Shown piece by piece: positions 1 through 7,290 of a DNA stretch of 16,613 bases (position 1 is the stretch's first letter; each line of letters starts with the position of its first letter). The stretch covers positions 1-16,613 of the forward strand of contig PWVP01000111.1 in assembly GCA_003561815.1 (NCBI GenBank). The letters are read 5' to 3'. Below the pieces are notes generated by a model that saw nothing but the letters and a program-made list of their open reading frames with translations, was not told the DNA's origin and did not search any database. Made by a program: the position numbers and the translations under genes. The stretch comes from Campylobacterota bacterium (GTDB lineage: Bacteria; Campylobacterota; Campylobacteria; Campylobacterales; SZUA-545).

Positions 1-1122
1 AAGGCCAAAGATCTGCATCTGCTCAGCATGTCCGCCACGCCGATTCCTCGAAGCCTCAATATGGCGATGAGCCAGATCAAAGGCTTTAGCCAGATTATGA
101 CCCCGCCGGTCGATCGCGAAGATGTGCGCACCTTTGTTAAAGAGTCTGATGATCGGGTGATCAAAGAGGCGGTCTTTCGCGAGATTAAGCGCGGTGGGCA
201 GTGCTTTTATGTCTTTAACCGTATTGCGGGGATCGAGCAGAAAAAGAGGCAGCTTGAGAGGCTACTGCCCGGCGTGCGGATACTGGTGCTTCACTCCAAA
301 ATCGACAGTGCCGCCAGCGAAAAGGAGCTGCTGGGCTTTGCCGATCGGCAATACGACCTGCTGCTTTCGACCACCATTATCGAATCCGGCATCCATATGC
401 CCAATGTCAACACCATCCTCATCGACGGGGCCGATCGCTTCGGCATGGCGGATCTGCACCAATTGCGCGGACGGGTGGGCCGAAGCCGCCGTCAGGGCTA
501 CTGCTACTTTCTCGTCGCCGATCGGGACAAACTCACCGAGGAGGCCAAAAAACGGCTTTTAGCGCTAGAGTCCAACTCCTTTCTCGGTAGCGGCTCGGTG
601 CTCGCCTTTCACGATCTCGAAATCCGCGGCGGCGGCAATATCCTAGGCGCCGATCAGAGCGGGCATATCAAACATATCGGCTACGGGCTCTATCTGAAGA
701 TGCTCGAAGAGTCGCTGGCTGAACTGATGGGCAAGCAGGAGGTCAAGCATGAAAAACCGGTGGAGATCCGTCTGGCGATCAAAGCCTATCTCAGCCCCGA
801 GACCATTGAGGAGGAGCGGCTGCGTCTGGAGCTCTACCGCCGTTTTGCCCAGGCGCCGGATCTTAAAACCGTCTACGAGCTTGAGGAGGAGATGGCCGAT
901 CGCTTCGGCACACTCGATGAGACCACAAAGCAGTTTGTGGAGCTCTGCGCCATCAAAGTGCTCGCCACCGAAGCGAATCTTGTCACCATCTCCAGCTTTC
1001 AGCAAAACATCCAGCTCGTCGGCGCCGATGGCCAAAAAACGGTCATCACCGCCGCGAGTAAAGATGATGACGATGTGATCGCCGCCACCTTAGAGCACCT
1101 TAAGCAGCGCAGCAAAGATTAA
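1..1122 (+). CDS. mfd: Transcription-repair coupling factor Mfd, C-terminal part (5' truncated by window)
   Basis: Mfd is a cytoplasmic ATP-driven DNA translocase that removes RNA polymerase stalled at lesions and recruits UvrA. The reading frame is open from base 1, so the gene enters from the left and only about 373 C-terminal residues are visible. They contain helicase motif III (LSMSATPIPRSL, residues 8-19 of the visible part), the RecG/Mfd motif V region (TTIIESGIHMPNVNT, roughly 121-135), motif VI (QLRGRVGRSRR) and the TRG-like segment HDLEIRGGGNILGADQSGH. The TRCF C-terminal domain follows (about 240-360). The HSKID and GIHMPNVN variants match my recollection of Campylobacterota Mfd proteins. 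The N-terminal UvrB-like and RNA-polymerase-interacting domains lie outside the window. The gene ends with TAA and is followed by a 73 bp gap without a terminator-like hairpin. Confidence 0.97.
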   Translation, partial: KAKDLHLLSMSATPIPRSLNMAMSQIKGFSQIMTPPVDREDVRTFVKESDDRVIKEAVFREIKRGGQCFYVFNRIAGIEQKKRQLERLLPGVRILVLHSKIDSAASEKELLGFADRQYDLLLSTTIIESGIHMPNVNTILIDGADRFGMADLHQLRGRVGRSRRQGYCYFLVADRDKLTEEAKKRLLALESNSFLGSGSVLAFHDLEIRGGGNILGADQSGHIKHIGYGLYLKMLEESLAELMGKQEVKHEKPVEIRLAIKAYLSPETIEEERLRLELYRRFAQAPDLKTVYELEEEMADRFGTLDETTKQFVELCAIKVLATEANLVTISSFQQNIQLVGADGQKTVITAASKDDDDVIAATLEHLKQRSKD

Positions 1123-1162
1123 TTAGCTCTATTTATTAATCGTTTACTAACACAACGACCAC

Positions 1163-1168
1163 TATGAT
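1163..1168 (+). promoter_or_regulatory. Possible -10 box for the PAS-protein gene
   Basis: TATGAT lies in the 73 bp gap after mfd (1123-1195) and would start transcription about 20 nt before the GTG start. I find no convincing -35, and the rest of the gap holds no other clear signal. This is a weak call based on one hexamer. Confidence 0.25.
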
Positions 1169-1195
1169 TCCGCCAGCAAAAACAAAGGGTGGGGT

Positions 1196-1780
1196 GTGGT
1201 GTTTCAAAAAGCAATAGAGCTGCAAAGCGGCGAGAAGATTATCTCCAAGACCGATCTCAAAGGGCGCATCACCGATTTTAACGATCGCTTCGTCCACTAC
1301 GCCCAGTACCGCCCCGAGGAGCTCATGGGCGCACCGCACAACATCGTCCGCCACCGCGATATGCCCGCCATCGCCTTTCGGCTGCTCTGGGCCAAGGTGC
1401 GCGACGGTCAGGAGGTGAACGCCTTTGTCAAAAACCAGCCCAAAAACCCCACCGAACACTACTGGGTCTACGCCAAAGTAATGCCGACCCTAAGCCGCCG
1501 CACGGGCCGCATTGAGTCGTGCTACTCCATCCGCCAGCGGGCCAACCCCGATGCGGTTGTGCTGATGGAGGTGCTCTATAAGCTCCTGCTCGATCTCGAG
1601 CGCGATCACGGCTACCGGGTGGCCAAAGCGGCCCTAAAAGCGGTGCTCGATCACCACGATCTCAAATTTAACCACCTGATGAGCCGCCTGCAGGCTCAAG
1701 GGGGAGGCGACCTGCTCAAAGCCCTTGAGTCCGGGCTGGCAGAGGAGATCCGCGCGCACTCACTGGCACTGGCGACTTAA
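1196..1780 (+). CDS. Single-PAS energy/redox-taxis sensor, CetB/Aer-like
   Basis: A 194-residue soluble protein with one PAS domain at about residues 15-117. It carries the Aer/CetB signature PHNIVRHRDMP (47-57), followed by a VKNQPKN...HYWVYAKVMP segment (78-97). In Aer, the equivalent segments form an FAD pocket that reports cellular redox state to chemotaxis. There are no membrane segments and no MCP or kinase domain. The remaining 75 residues are helical and unassigned. In Campylobacter jejuni CetB-type proteins work with a separate CetA transducer, but none is adjacent here. The start is inferred as GTG at 1196 (or GTG at 1199). A stop at 1148 and the absence of ATG in frame rule out a longer form, and a purine-rich GGGTGGGG precedes it. 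The last 21 bp overlap the convergent VKOR gene. Class is fairly certain; the specific signal and partner are inference. Confidence 0.85.
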   Translation: MVFQKAIELQSGEKIISKTDLKGRITDFNDRFVHYAQYRPEELMGAPHNIVRHRDMPAIAFRLLWAKVRDGQEVNAFVKNQPKNPTEHYWVYAKVMPTLSRRTGRIESCYSIRQRANPDAVVLMEVLYKLLLDLERDHGYRVAKAALKAVLDHHDLKFNHLMSRLQAQGGGDLLKALESGLAEEIRAHSLALAT

Positions 1781-2218
1781 GTGCCGCTCCAAACGCGCCA
1801 ATAAAAAGATCGTCAGCGAGATCGCCGCTGAAAGAAGACAGTAAAAACAGAGCGCCCCAATCACAAAGAGCTGAAGCGCCACAAAAGCAGCCGAAGCGAT
1901 AAGCCCCACATAGCTGATAGCGCCGATACTCTTTAATGCCTCCTCGCGCCGCGTATCGAGATAGTAGAGCGCCAGAACAAAAACACTCAGGTAGTACAAC
2001 ACCCCCAAAAGCGCCACCGGAATCGATCCGATCGTGGCATACGCACTGCTAAGCACCTGATCGCAGCCACCGGTGACCGGGCAGCTCAGGTGGGCACCAC
2101 TCAAATGGCCAAATGTCAGATAGGCCGCATCACTAAAGCCGACAAACGCCAGGAGCATAAAGCCCCAGGCAAACCTAACGCCCAGTGGCGGCACTCTGAA
2201 TCCGATCGACAAGCTCAC
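1760..2218 (-). CDS. VKOR-family membrane disulfide oxidoreductase
   Basis: A small integral membrane enzyme that, in this family, re-oxidises a DsbA-like partner and passes the electrons to quinone, replacing DsbB. The 152 residues show four to five hydrophobic helices. Redox cysteines are C46 and C52 in the loop (CPVTGGC), followed by the family's SSAYATIGSIPVALLG stretch, and the C124-FY-C127 active-site pair sits in a late helix. The start at GTG 2218 overlaps the upstream dsbA-like gene by 44 nt. A second in-frame GTG at 2194 would cut this to 20 nt and lose only eight residues before the first helix. Neither has a good ribosome-binding site, so translation may depend on coupling to the upstream gene. 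The 3' end overlaps the convergent PAS gene by 21 bp. Family assignment is firm; the exact start is not. Confidence 0.9.
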   Translation of the reverse strand: MSLSIGFRVPPLGVRFAWGFMLLAFVGFSDAAYLTFGHLSGAHLSCPVTGGCDQVLSSAYATIGSIPVALLGVLYYLSVFVLALYYLDTRREEALKSIGAISYVGLIASAAFVALQLFVIGALCFYCLLSAAISLTIFLLARLERHLSRQCQ

Positions 2219-2834
2219 CGTAGCTGCGCGGCGGCTCTATCGGTTCGCCATTGATAAAAAACGAGGGGGTTCCGCGCAGCTCGGCTTCGATGGCGCTGTT
2301 GCGATCGCGCTCGATGCGTGCCGCCACCGCCGGGCTATTAAGATCCTCTAAAAAGAGGGTCATATCCAATCCCATCTCCCGGGCAAAGCCGATAAAGAGC
2401 GTCCTGGCATCCTCCATCTGGCTCCACTGCGGCTGGGTGGCAAAGAGGCGATCGTGCATCTGCCAAAACCGGTTCTGACGACCCGCCGCCTCTGCCGCCT
2501 GTGCCGCCAGATCCGAGTGGGCAAAGGCGCCCCGAAGCGGGAAGTAGCGAAACACCACCGTCACCTCATCGCCATACTCCTCAGCCAGCTTTGAGATGGC
2601 CGGCGCATAGGTGCGGCAAGCAGAGCACTGAAAGTCACTATACTCCACCAGGAGCACCGGCCCGTTTCCTTTGGTGTGATCATCGGGCTGCAGCGCGGGC
2701 ACCGCCCCCGATGGCGCGTCGGTGGCGCTAAAGTGAAACAGCGCAGCCAGCACCACCCCCAGCGCCGCTAAGGCGGGCAACCAGATGGTCAATCGTCGCT
2801 TCAGGGTGCGCTCTGTGCGGGTTTTTTTAGCCAT
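2175..2834 (-). CDS. DsbA-like periplasmic thioredoxin-fold protein
   Basis: A 219-residue protein predicted to introduce disulfides into periplasmic proteins while tethered to the inner membrane. It has a basic N-terminus, one membrane anchor at about 15-34, then a thioredoxin fold with the catalytic C70-S-A-C73 (context YSDFQCSACRTY) and the cis-proline near residue 190 (RGTPSFFINGEPI), as in DsbA/DsbG-type DSBA-like domains. I chose ATG 2834 because AGGAGG sits 7 nt upstream (2842-2847). The same frame is open further, to ATG 3002, but that extension would be antisense to the tetraheme cytochrome gene and has no supporting signal. The gene overlaps the downstream VKOR gene, so the pair forms one disulfide-generating unit. 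The substrate range is unknown. Thiol oxidation is more likely than isomerisation, given the VKOR partner. Confidence 0.92.
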   Translation of the reverse strand: MAKKTRTERTLKRRLTIWLPALAALGVVLAALFHFSATDAPSGAVPALQPDDHTKGNGPVLLVEYSDFQCSACRTYAPAISKLAEEYGDEVTVVFRYFPLRGAFAHSDLAAQAAEAAGRQNRFWQMHDRLFATQPQWSQMEDARTLFIGFAREMGLDMTLFLEDLNSPAVAARIERDRNSAIEAELRGTPSFFINGEPIEPPRSYGELVDRIQSAATGR

Positions 2835-2841
2835 TTTATCC

Positions 2842-2847
2842 CCTCCT
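2842..2847 (-). promoter_or_regulatory. Strong ribosome-binding site fixing the dsbA-like start
   Basis: AGGAGG (read on the minus strand), 7 nt before ATG 2834. It decides between this start and the upstream in-frame ATG at 3002. Confidence 0.85.
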
Positions 2848-2861
2848 GTTTTGGATAGGGT

Positions 2862-2867
2862 ATTGTA
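2862..2867 (-). promoter_or_regulatory. Probable -10 box of the dsbA-VKOR operon
   Basis: TACAAT on the minus strand (5 of 6 to consensus), which would give a leader of about 20 nt that includes the strong AGGAGG. No clear -35 hexamer is present, as is usual for Campylobacterota sigma-70 promoters. Confidence 0.45.
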
Positions 2868-2894
2868 ATCAGCATCCCCTAAAGCGGTTTTAAC

Positions 2895-2900
2895 TATAGT
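2895..2900 (+). promoter_or_regulatory. Probable -10 box of the tetraheme cytochrome, giving a leaderless mRNA
   Basis: TATAGT ends 7 nt before the ATG at 2908, so the expected start of transcription falls on or next to the start codon. The intervening bases (CCACTCC) contain no ribosome-binding site, which agrees with a leaderless transcript. It diverges from the dsbA-like promoter in the same 73 bp gap. Confidence 0.4.
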
Positions 2901-2907
2901 CCACTCC

Positions 2908-3273
2908 ATGAGAGTTGTCGTAGCCTTTTTATTTCTCGCGATAGCGGCGTGTGCGTGTGCGGGTGACTGCCTGAGCTGCCACCCGGTTTTAAAACCCAAC
3001 ATCGAGCAGGATAGCGATCACCGGGTGATGCTCACCTGCATCGAGTGCCACAGCGAGAGCACCAACCCCTACGCCCCCTGCGGGGGTAACTGCTTCGCCT
3101 GTCACGCCCCCTCCAATATCCCGCAGTCGATCGAACAGCACAAGCCCCTGCCCGGCTGCCGCGACTGCCATATCGGCGTCAACGACTCCTCCCACTTTAT
3201 CTTCGGTCTCGTCACGCCCCCACCGGAGTCGGGGCTGATCGGCACCCTCAAACCGATACTCAACGGAAAGTAG
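2908..3273 (+). CDS. Small periplasmic tetraheme cytochrome c
   Basis: A 121-residue secreted electron carrier. A short signal peptide (residues 1-18, MRVVVAFLFLAIAACACA) is followed by four CxxCH haem-attachment motifs: CLSCH (21-25), CIECH (44-48), CFACH (62-66) and CRDCH (84-88). Additional histidines at 38, 78 and 96 could be distal ligands. One extra cysteine (C58) lies outside the motifs. The last 25 residues are Pro/Gly-rich and haem-free. The redox partner is unknown; no terminal reductase or quinol-oxidase gene is in the window. It is divergent from the DsbA/VKOR pair and separated by only 6 nt from argB, with which it is probably co-transcribed. The start has no Shine-Dalgarno sequence but has a -10 box immediately upstream. 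The family is certain from the haem motifs. Confidence 0.93.
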   Translation: MRVVVAFLFLAIAACACAGDCLSCHPVLKPNIEQDSDHRVMLTCIECHSESTNPYAPCGGNCFACHAPSNIPQSIEQHKPLPGCRDCHIGVNDSSHFIFGLVTPPPESGLIGTLKPILNGK

Positions 3274-3279
3274 AGCCCA

Positions 3280-4125
3280 ATGCAGAAAAAAGTCCAAACC
3301 GTCTCCACCCTGCTGGATGCACTCCCCTTTATAAAGCGCTTTTACGGCGAGATTGTCGTGATCAAGTATGGCGGCGCCGCCCAGGTCGATCCGGTTCTTA
3401 AGGATCGATTCGCCCAGGATGTGGTGCTCATGAGCCTCGTGGGGCTTAAACCGGTGATTGTTCATGGAGGGGGCAAAAGCATCACCGAGCTCTCCAGGCA
3501 GCTAGGGTTAGAGAGCACCTTTAAAGAGGGGCTTCGCGTGACCGATCGCCAAGGGCTGCGGGTGGCTGAGATGGTGCTTAGTGGTGAGATCAACAGTGAG
3601 ATTGTGAGCCTTCTAAACGACCACGGTGCACGGGCGATGGGGATGAGCGGTAAGGATGCGGGCAGTATCCATGCCAGAGAGAAGACGGGGCTGGGCTATA
3701 CCGGCGAGATCACTGAGATCAATGCCGATGTGGTGATGCGCCTGATTCACGATCGCTTCATTCCGGTGATCGCCCCGATCGCCGCCAGCCGTGAGGCGGG
3801 CCATCCGGGCTATAACATCAACGCCGACACCGCCGCTAGCGCGATTGCCGGGGCGCTGCGGGCGCGGAAGGTGGTCTTTATGACCGATACCCCCGGCGTG
3901 CTCGATGGTGAAGGAGAGCTGCTGCACTCACTCACCCGCAGTGAGGTGGAGGCGCTTAAAACGAGCGGTGTGATCCAGGGCGGCATGATTCCGAAAGTGG
4001 ATGCCGCGCTGCATGCGGTGGAGGCGGGTGTGGAGAAGGCGCACATTCTTGATGGGCGGATTGAGCACGCCCTTTTGCTTGAGATCTTCACCTCTGAGGG
4101 GGTGAGTACGGAGATTGTGCGGTGA
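3280..4125 (+). CDS. argB: Acetylglutamate kinase
   Basis: Catalyses ATP-dependent phosphorylation of N-acetyl-L-glutamate (EC 2.7.2.8), the second step of arginine biosynthesis in the cytoplasm. The 281 residues match the usual family length and show the amino-acid kinase fold: the IKYGG phosphate-binding segment (28-32), VHGGGKSI (61-68), the substrate segment YNINADTAASAIAGAL, MTDTPGVLDGEGELL near the nucleotide site, and GGMIPKVDAAL. The start ATG lies 6 nt after the cytochrome stop with only a weak GGAAAG upstream, so translation may be coupled. Its stop TGA overlaps the GTG of cutA (GTGA). No other arginine genes are nearby. Confidence 0.97.
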   Translation: MQKKVQTVSTLLDALPFIKRFYGEIVVIKYGGAAQVDPVLKDRFAQDVVLMSLVGLKPVIVHGGGKSITELSRQLGLESTFKEGLRVTDRQGLRVAEMVLSGEINSEIVSLLNDHGARAMGMSGKDAGSIHAREKTGLGYTGEITEINADVVMRLIHDRFIPVIAPIAASREAGHPGYNINADTAASAIAGALRARKVVFMTDTPGVLDGEGELLHSLTRSEVEALKTSGVIQGGMIPKVDAALHAVEAGVEKAHILDGRIEHALLLEIFTSEGVSTEIVR

Positions 4126-4445
4126 GTGTCGTCGCTGTTTTTGTCACCTGCCCCGATGAGCCCACCGCCCAGGCGATCGCACACCACCTGATCGAAAAGA
4201 GACTGGCCGCCTGTGTCAACCGGCTACCCGCTATCCGATCGCTCTATCTCTGGGAAGAGGCGGTGTGTGAGGATAGTGAGTCGCTTTTGATGATCAAAAC
4301 CACCGAAGCGGGGTTTGAACCCCTTAAGGCGGCCATCCTGGCACACCACCCCTACGAGGTGCCCGAGGTGATCGCCCTGCCGGTGACACAAGGAAGTGCG
4401 CCCTATCTTCAGTGGGTTGAGGCCAGCGTCAAATCACAATCGTAA
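4122..4445 (+). CDS. cutA: CutA1-family divalent-cation tolerance protein
   Basis: A 107-residue cytoplasmic protein of the CutA1 family, which form very stable trimers with a ferredoxin-like fold and are linked to copper/divalent cation tolerance, although the molecular role is unsettled. Family features seen are the early VFVTCPDE strand, the LAACVN segment (30-35), RSLYLWEEAVCEDSESLLMIKT (39-60) and HPYEVPEVIALPV (75-87). It starts with GTG inside the argB stop (4 nt overlap), so it is translationally coupled to argB. The 3' end overlaps the convergent histidine kinase gene by 17 bp. Confidence 0.95.
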   Translation: MSVVAVFVTCPDEPTAQAIAHHLIEKRLAACVNRLPAIRSLYLWEEAVCEDSESLLMIKTTEAGFEPLKAAILAHHPYEVPEVIALPVTQGSAPYLQWVEASVKSQS

Positions 4446-6357
4446 AGCAGGCACCCCCTTCGCGATTGGCGAAGGTGATGGAGCCGTGCATGTTCCACTC
4501 GACAATCATCTTGGCCATATAGAGCCCCACGCCGCTGCCGTGGCTTTTTTGTTTGGTGGAGACATAGGGCTCAAAGAGGCGTGCGACCAGCGGCTCTTCG
4601 ATCCCGCCACCGCTATCGCACAGCTCAATACGCGCGCGCCCCTCATCGGTGGCCTCAACCCGGATACGGATATTGCGCACCTTGCTCTGGCGCTCCAGCA
4701 TCGCATCGACCGCATTGCTCATCAGATGCAAGATCACCTGCGAAAACTCACTGGGGTACCCCTCCACCACCGGATCGGCACGAAAATCGGTCGAGACGCT
4801 CACGCGGCTGTTCTCCAGGGTGGGTGAGAGCATCTTCAGGGTACGCTCAATAGCGTGCACCACCGAGAAGGGCTCTTTATGGGTATCGGGACGGAAGAAG
4901 TTTCTAAAAGCATCGATGGTCTGGGACATCTGATTGATCAGCCGCATCGAGTCACCGGAGACCTTCTTCAGATAGGTATCACTCAGCTCGCCGTGGGCGT
5001 AGGCATCGGGCAGGTCCTGGATATTGGCCCCCAGGGCATTAAGCGGCTGGCGCCAGTGGTGGGCGATGGAGCTTAGCGCCTCACCCATCGCCGCCAGACG
5101 GGATTGTCGAATCAGAATCTTCTCTTGATCCTGACGGCGTTCGACCTCTTTTTCGACCTTCTGCTCCAGATGATCACGGTACTCCTGAAGCTCCCACTCC
5201 CGCTGCCAGACCGCCTGGGCCATCGTATCAAACGCCCGCGAGAGCCGACCGATCTCATCATCGGACTCATCAGGTTTGAGGTTTTGGTAGCTGCCCGCCT
5301 TGATGGACTCCATGTTGGCCGCCAGCTGCTCCACCGGACGCAGCACCGATCGATTGGCCAGCCAGGCCGAGACCGGTATCACCACCAGCGCCGAGAGCAG
5401 CAGCACCCCTAAAAGCACCCACATCGCCTGGCGTCTTTGCTCCTGATAGAGCGTGTTGTTCAGCCCTAAAGCGACCTGCACCAGCCCTGAGCCCTTCTCC
5501 AGCAAAAGGGGGCGCAGATAGTAGTGCTCCCCCTTGATCCACTCTGTCGGCTCAGCCTGGGCCAGCCTCTGGATGAGCGAGCCAGAGAGGGGCTGAGAAA
5601 AGGTGCTGGCATAGGCGCGCTGATCGGCTATCAGCGCCATCGCCACCCCCTCTTGTGCCAGCAACAGATCCGCTGGAGTCTGTAGTGCCGAGAGGCTCAC
5701 CCGCCCTACGACGCGGCGGCGCTCATCGGGCAGGATGCGCACCACCGGCTCGGTCGCCTGGAGCACCACCCCCTCAGGCGTGCCTTTCAGAAAGAGTCCG
5801 CTTTGGTGATTGCAGAGACTAAGCGTATCGGGCCATCCGGCGCTCTTTTGCCAGCCTCCCTCCTGGCTCTGCTCTAGCAGCCGGGGCTCGCCCGCCTCAT
5901 AGCTCTGTGCATAGAGGGTGATGCGCCCCCGATCGCGCAAAGCGGCGGCAATCAGCTCACCACGCACATCGCACATCGCCACCCGATCATGGCCCGAAAG
6001 CGAGAGCCGACTGGCCAGACGCGAAGCGATCCGCTGCTTCTCCAGATCAAACACCAGCGGCTGGTAGTGGTCGATATCCTGATAGCTATCGACCATCGAG
6101 GCGACCGCGACCAGCTCACTGCGCCCCGCCAGCATCCGCGCATCACCAGAGAGGCGGCGGCCACTCTCATCGAGCCCTTGACGCAGCGTCTGGGCTGCCC
6201 CCTCCAGACTCTGGCGGGAGAGATCCACATAGAGCCTGTCAATCACAGCCACCAGCGCCACCCCCGCCGCCAAAAGCGCCAGCGTCACCGCCACCACCGG
6301 CAGCACAATCAGCTTATGACGCAGCGAGAGGCGGCGGCGGCCCAGGGTGATGCTCAT
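4429..6357 (-). CDS. Membrane sensor histidine kinase paired with a periplasmic binding protein
   Basis: A 642-residue two-component sensor kinase. Order of parts: membrane segment 1 (about 15-38), a periplasmic sensor region of about 270 residues (40-310), membrane segment 2 (about 312-334), a HAMP linker (335-390), a coiled coil (390-420), and a dimerisation/phosphoacceptor helix with IAHHWRQPLN (431-440). H433 is the likely phosphorylated histidine because it aligns with the H-x-x-R-x-P-L pattern. The ATPase domain has an N box at HLMSNAVDAM (N548), a DSGGGI loop (581-586) and the glycine-rich HGSGVGLYMAK (606-616). All key catalytic residues are present. It ends without a receiver domain, and no response regulator lies in the window. 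The start ATG shares one base with the stop of the binding-protein gene (TAATG), indicating tight translational coupling. The ligand is unknown. Confidence 0.93.
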   Translation of the reverse strand: MSITLGRRRLSLRHKLIVLPVVAVTLALLAAGVALVAVIDRLYVDLSRQSLEGAAQTLRQGLDESGRRLSGDARMLAGRSELVAVASMVDSYQDIDHYQPLVFDLEKQRIASRLASRLSLSGHDRVAMCDVRGELIAAALRDRGRITLYAQSYEAGEPRLLEQSQEGGWQKSAGWPDTLSLCNHQSGLFLKGTPEGVVLQATEPVVRILPDERRRVVGRVSLSALQTPADLLLAQEGVAMALIADQRAYASTFSQPLSGSLIQRLAQAEPTEWIKGEHYYLRPLLLEKGSGLVQVALGLNNTLYQEQRRQAMWVLLGVLLLSALVVIPVSAWLANRSVLRPVEQLAANMESIKAGSYQNLKPDESDDEIGRLSRAFDTMAQAVWQREWELQEYRDHLEQKVEKEVERRQDQEKILIRQSRLAAMGEALSSIAHHWRQPLNALGANIQDLPDAYAHGELSDTYLKKVSGDSMRLINQMSQTIDAFRNFFRPDTHKEPFSVVHAIERTLKMLSPTLENSRVSVSTDFRADPVVEGYPSEFSQVILHLMSNAVDAMLERQSKVRNIRIRVEATDEGRARIELCDSGGGIEEPLVARLFEPYVSTKQKSHGSGVGLYMAKMIVEWNMHGSITFANREGGACFTIVI

Positions 6358-7262
6358 TAGAAGATGGGCTCTACTTTATCCAGATTCTCTTTGGTGATGC
6401 GAACCGTTGGCAGCACCTGATCTTTTTCAACCGACTCACCCGCTAAAATCTGGCGCACCGCCTGCGCCCCCTCTTTAGCGGCGGTGGGGTAGAGGTAGGT
6501 GGCGCGCAGCTTGCCTGAGGCGATCAGCTCCCGCGCCTGGCTGATGTAGTCCACCCCGACAATCACCTTGGAGGCGGGATCGATCCCCGCCTTCTCAAGC
6601 GCCATAATGGCGCCAATCGCCATGCTGTCACTCTGGGCAAAGATCGCATCAAACTCGGTGCCGGCAGCAATCACCCGCTCCATCGCCCGGATCGCGTCGG
6701 CGCGCAGATAGTTGCCCACCTCGATACCGGCCAGATGCAGATCGGGCTCGCTTCGAAGCGCCCGCAAAAACCCTTCACTGCGATCAATCGCTGTGCTGGC
6801 CGTCGGAAGCCCCTGAAGCATCAAAACCCGCCCCTGGCCGCCTAACTCCCGGCTGATAAAGGCGGCCGCTTCGGCGCCGATTTTCCGATCATCGGGGCGG
6901 ATAAAGGTGGTGTAGCTATCGCCTGCGACCTGACGGGTCAGAAGCACCACCGCAATCCCTTCATGATAGGCCCGCTCCAGAACCGAACGCATCCCGACAG
7001 TGTCGATCGGGCTGGCCACCAGCACATCGACCCCCATCGCCACAAAGTCATCCACATTCTGCATCGAGAGGGCCAGACTACCATCACCATCTTTATAGAT
7101 AAACTCAATCTCCCCATCGGCGGCCAGCTCATCGCGAAGCTGGTGCACCTGCGCCACACGCCAGTCGTTGGCCATCGTATCCTGCGCAAAGCCAACCAGA
7201 TAGGACGCCTCCCGCGCACCCAGGGTAGCCAGTAGCAGAAAAAGAGGTAGTAGTAATCGCAT
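6357..7262 (-). CDS. Periplasmic sugar-type binding protein (Peripla_BP_4, YtfQ/RbsB-like), probable sensor subunit
   Basis: A 301-residue exported protein with a signal peptide (about 1-16, likely cut after LGA) and a type-1 periplasmic binding fold. The start VGFAQDTMANDWRVA (23-37) resembles the galactofuranose-binding protein YtfQ. W34, R35, R161 (AIDRSEGF), S211-D212 (AQSDSMAIGA) and D238 (VIVGVDY) fall where ligand contacts occur in YtfQ/RbsB. No ABC permease or ATPase gene is adjacent. Instead the stop overlaps the histidine kinase start by one base, so I infer that it presents a ligand to the kinase rather than feeding a transporter, as LuxP does for LuxQ. The start ATG has AAAGG 7 nt upstream and a TATAAT promoter. 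Family is firm; the sensing role is inference and the ligand is unknown (sugar, or AI-2, given luxS next door). Confidence 0.88.
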   Translation of the reverse strand: MRLLLPLFLLLATLGAREASYLVGFAQDTMANDWRVAQVHQLRDELAADGEIEFIYKDGDGSLALSMQNVDDFVAMGVDVLVASPIDTVGMRSVLERAYHEGIAVVLLTRQVAGDSYTTFIRPDDRKIGAEAAAFISRELGGQGRVLMLQGLPTASTAIDRSEGFLRALRSEPDLHLAGIEVGNYLRADAIRAMERVIAAGTEFDAIFAQSDSMAIGAIMALEKAGIDPASKVIVGVDYISQARELIASGKLRATYLYPTAAKEGAQAVRQILAGESVEKDQVLPTVRITKENLDKVEPIF

Positions 7263-7290
7263 CTATAAACCTTTGCTTGAAACTGGCGCC

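Noticed and set aside
643..1035. Minus-strand open frame inside mfd
   Set aside because: Lies opposite the conserved Mfd C-terminal region; no start signals or family features.
1123..1195. Terminator after mfd
   Set aside because: The AT-rich gap has no stable hairpin followed by a T-run.
2835..3002. N-terminal extension of the dsbA-like gene to ATG 3002
   Set aside because: It would run antisense through the cytochrome signal peptide and haem region, lacks a ribosome-binding site, and places the membrane anchor at residue 70 or so; ATG 2834 has AGGAGG at ideal spacing.
2989..3465. 158-codon minus-strand open frame across the cytochrome/argB junction
   Set aside because: Antisense shadow of two well-supported genes; composition is Gly/Ala/Val-rich without recognisable motifs.
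4396..4827. Plus-strand open frame across the cutA/kinase junction
   Set aside because: Opposite the kinase ATPase domain, whose motifs are unmistakable on the minus strand.
6357..7262. Direct naming of the binding protein as LuxP
   Set aside because: Adjacent luxS is suggestive, but the sequence start and the Asp in VGVDY fit YtfQ/RbsB-type sugar binders; LuxP has Trp at the equivalent region. Kept as a hypothesis only.
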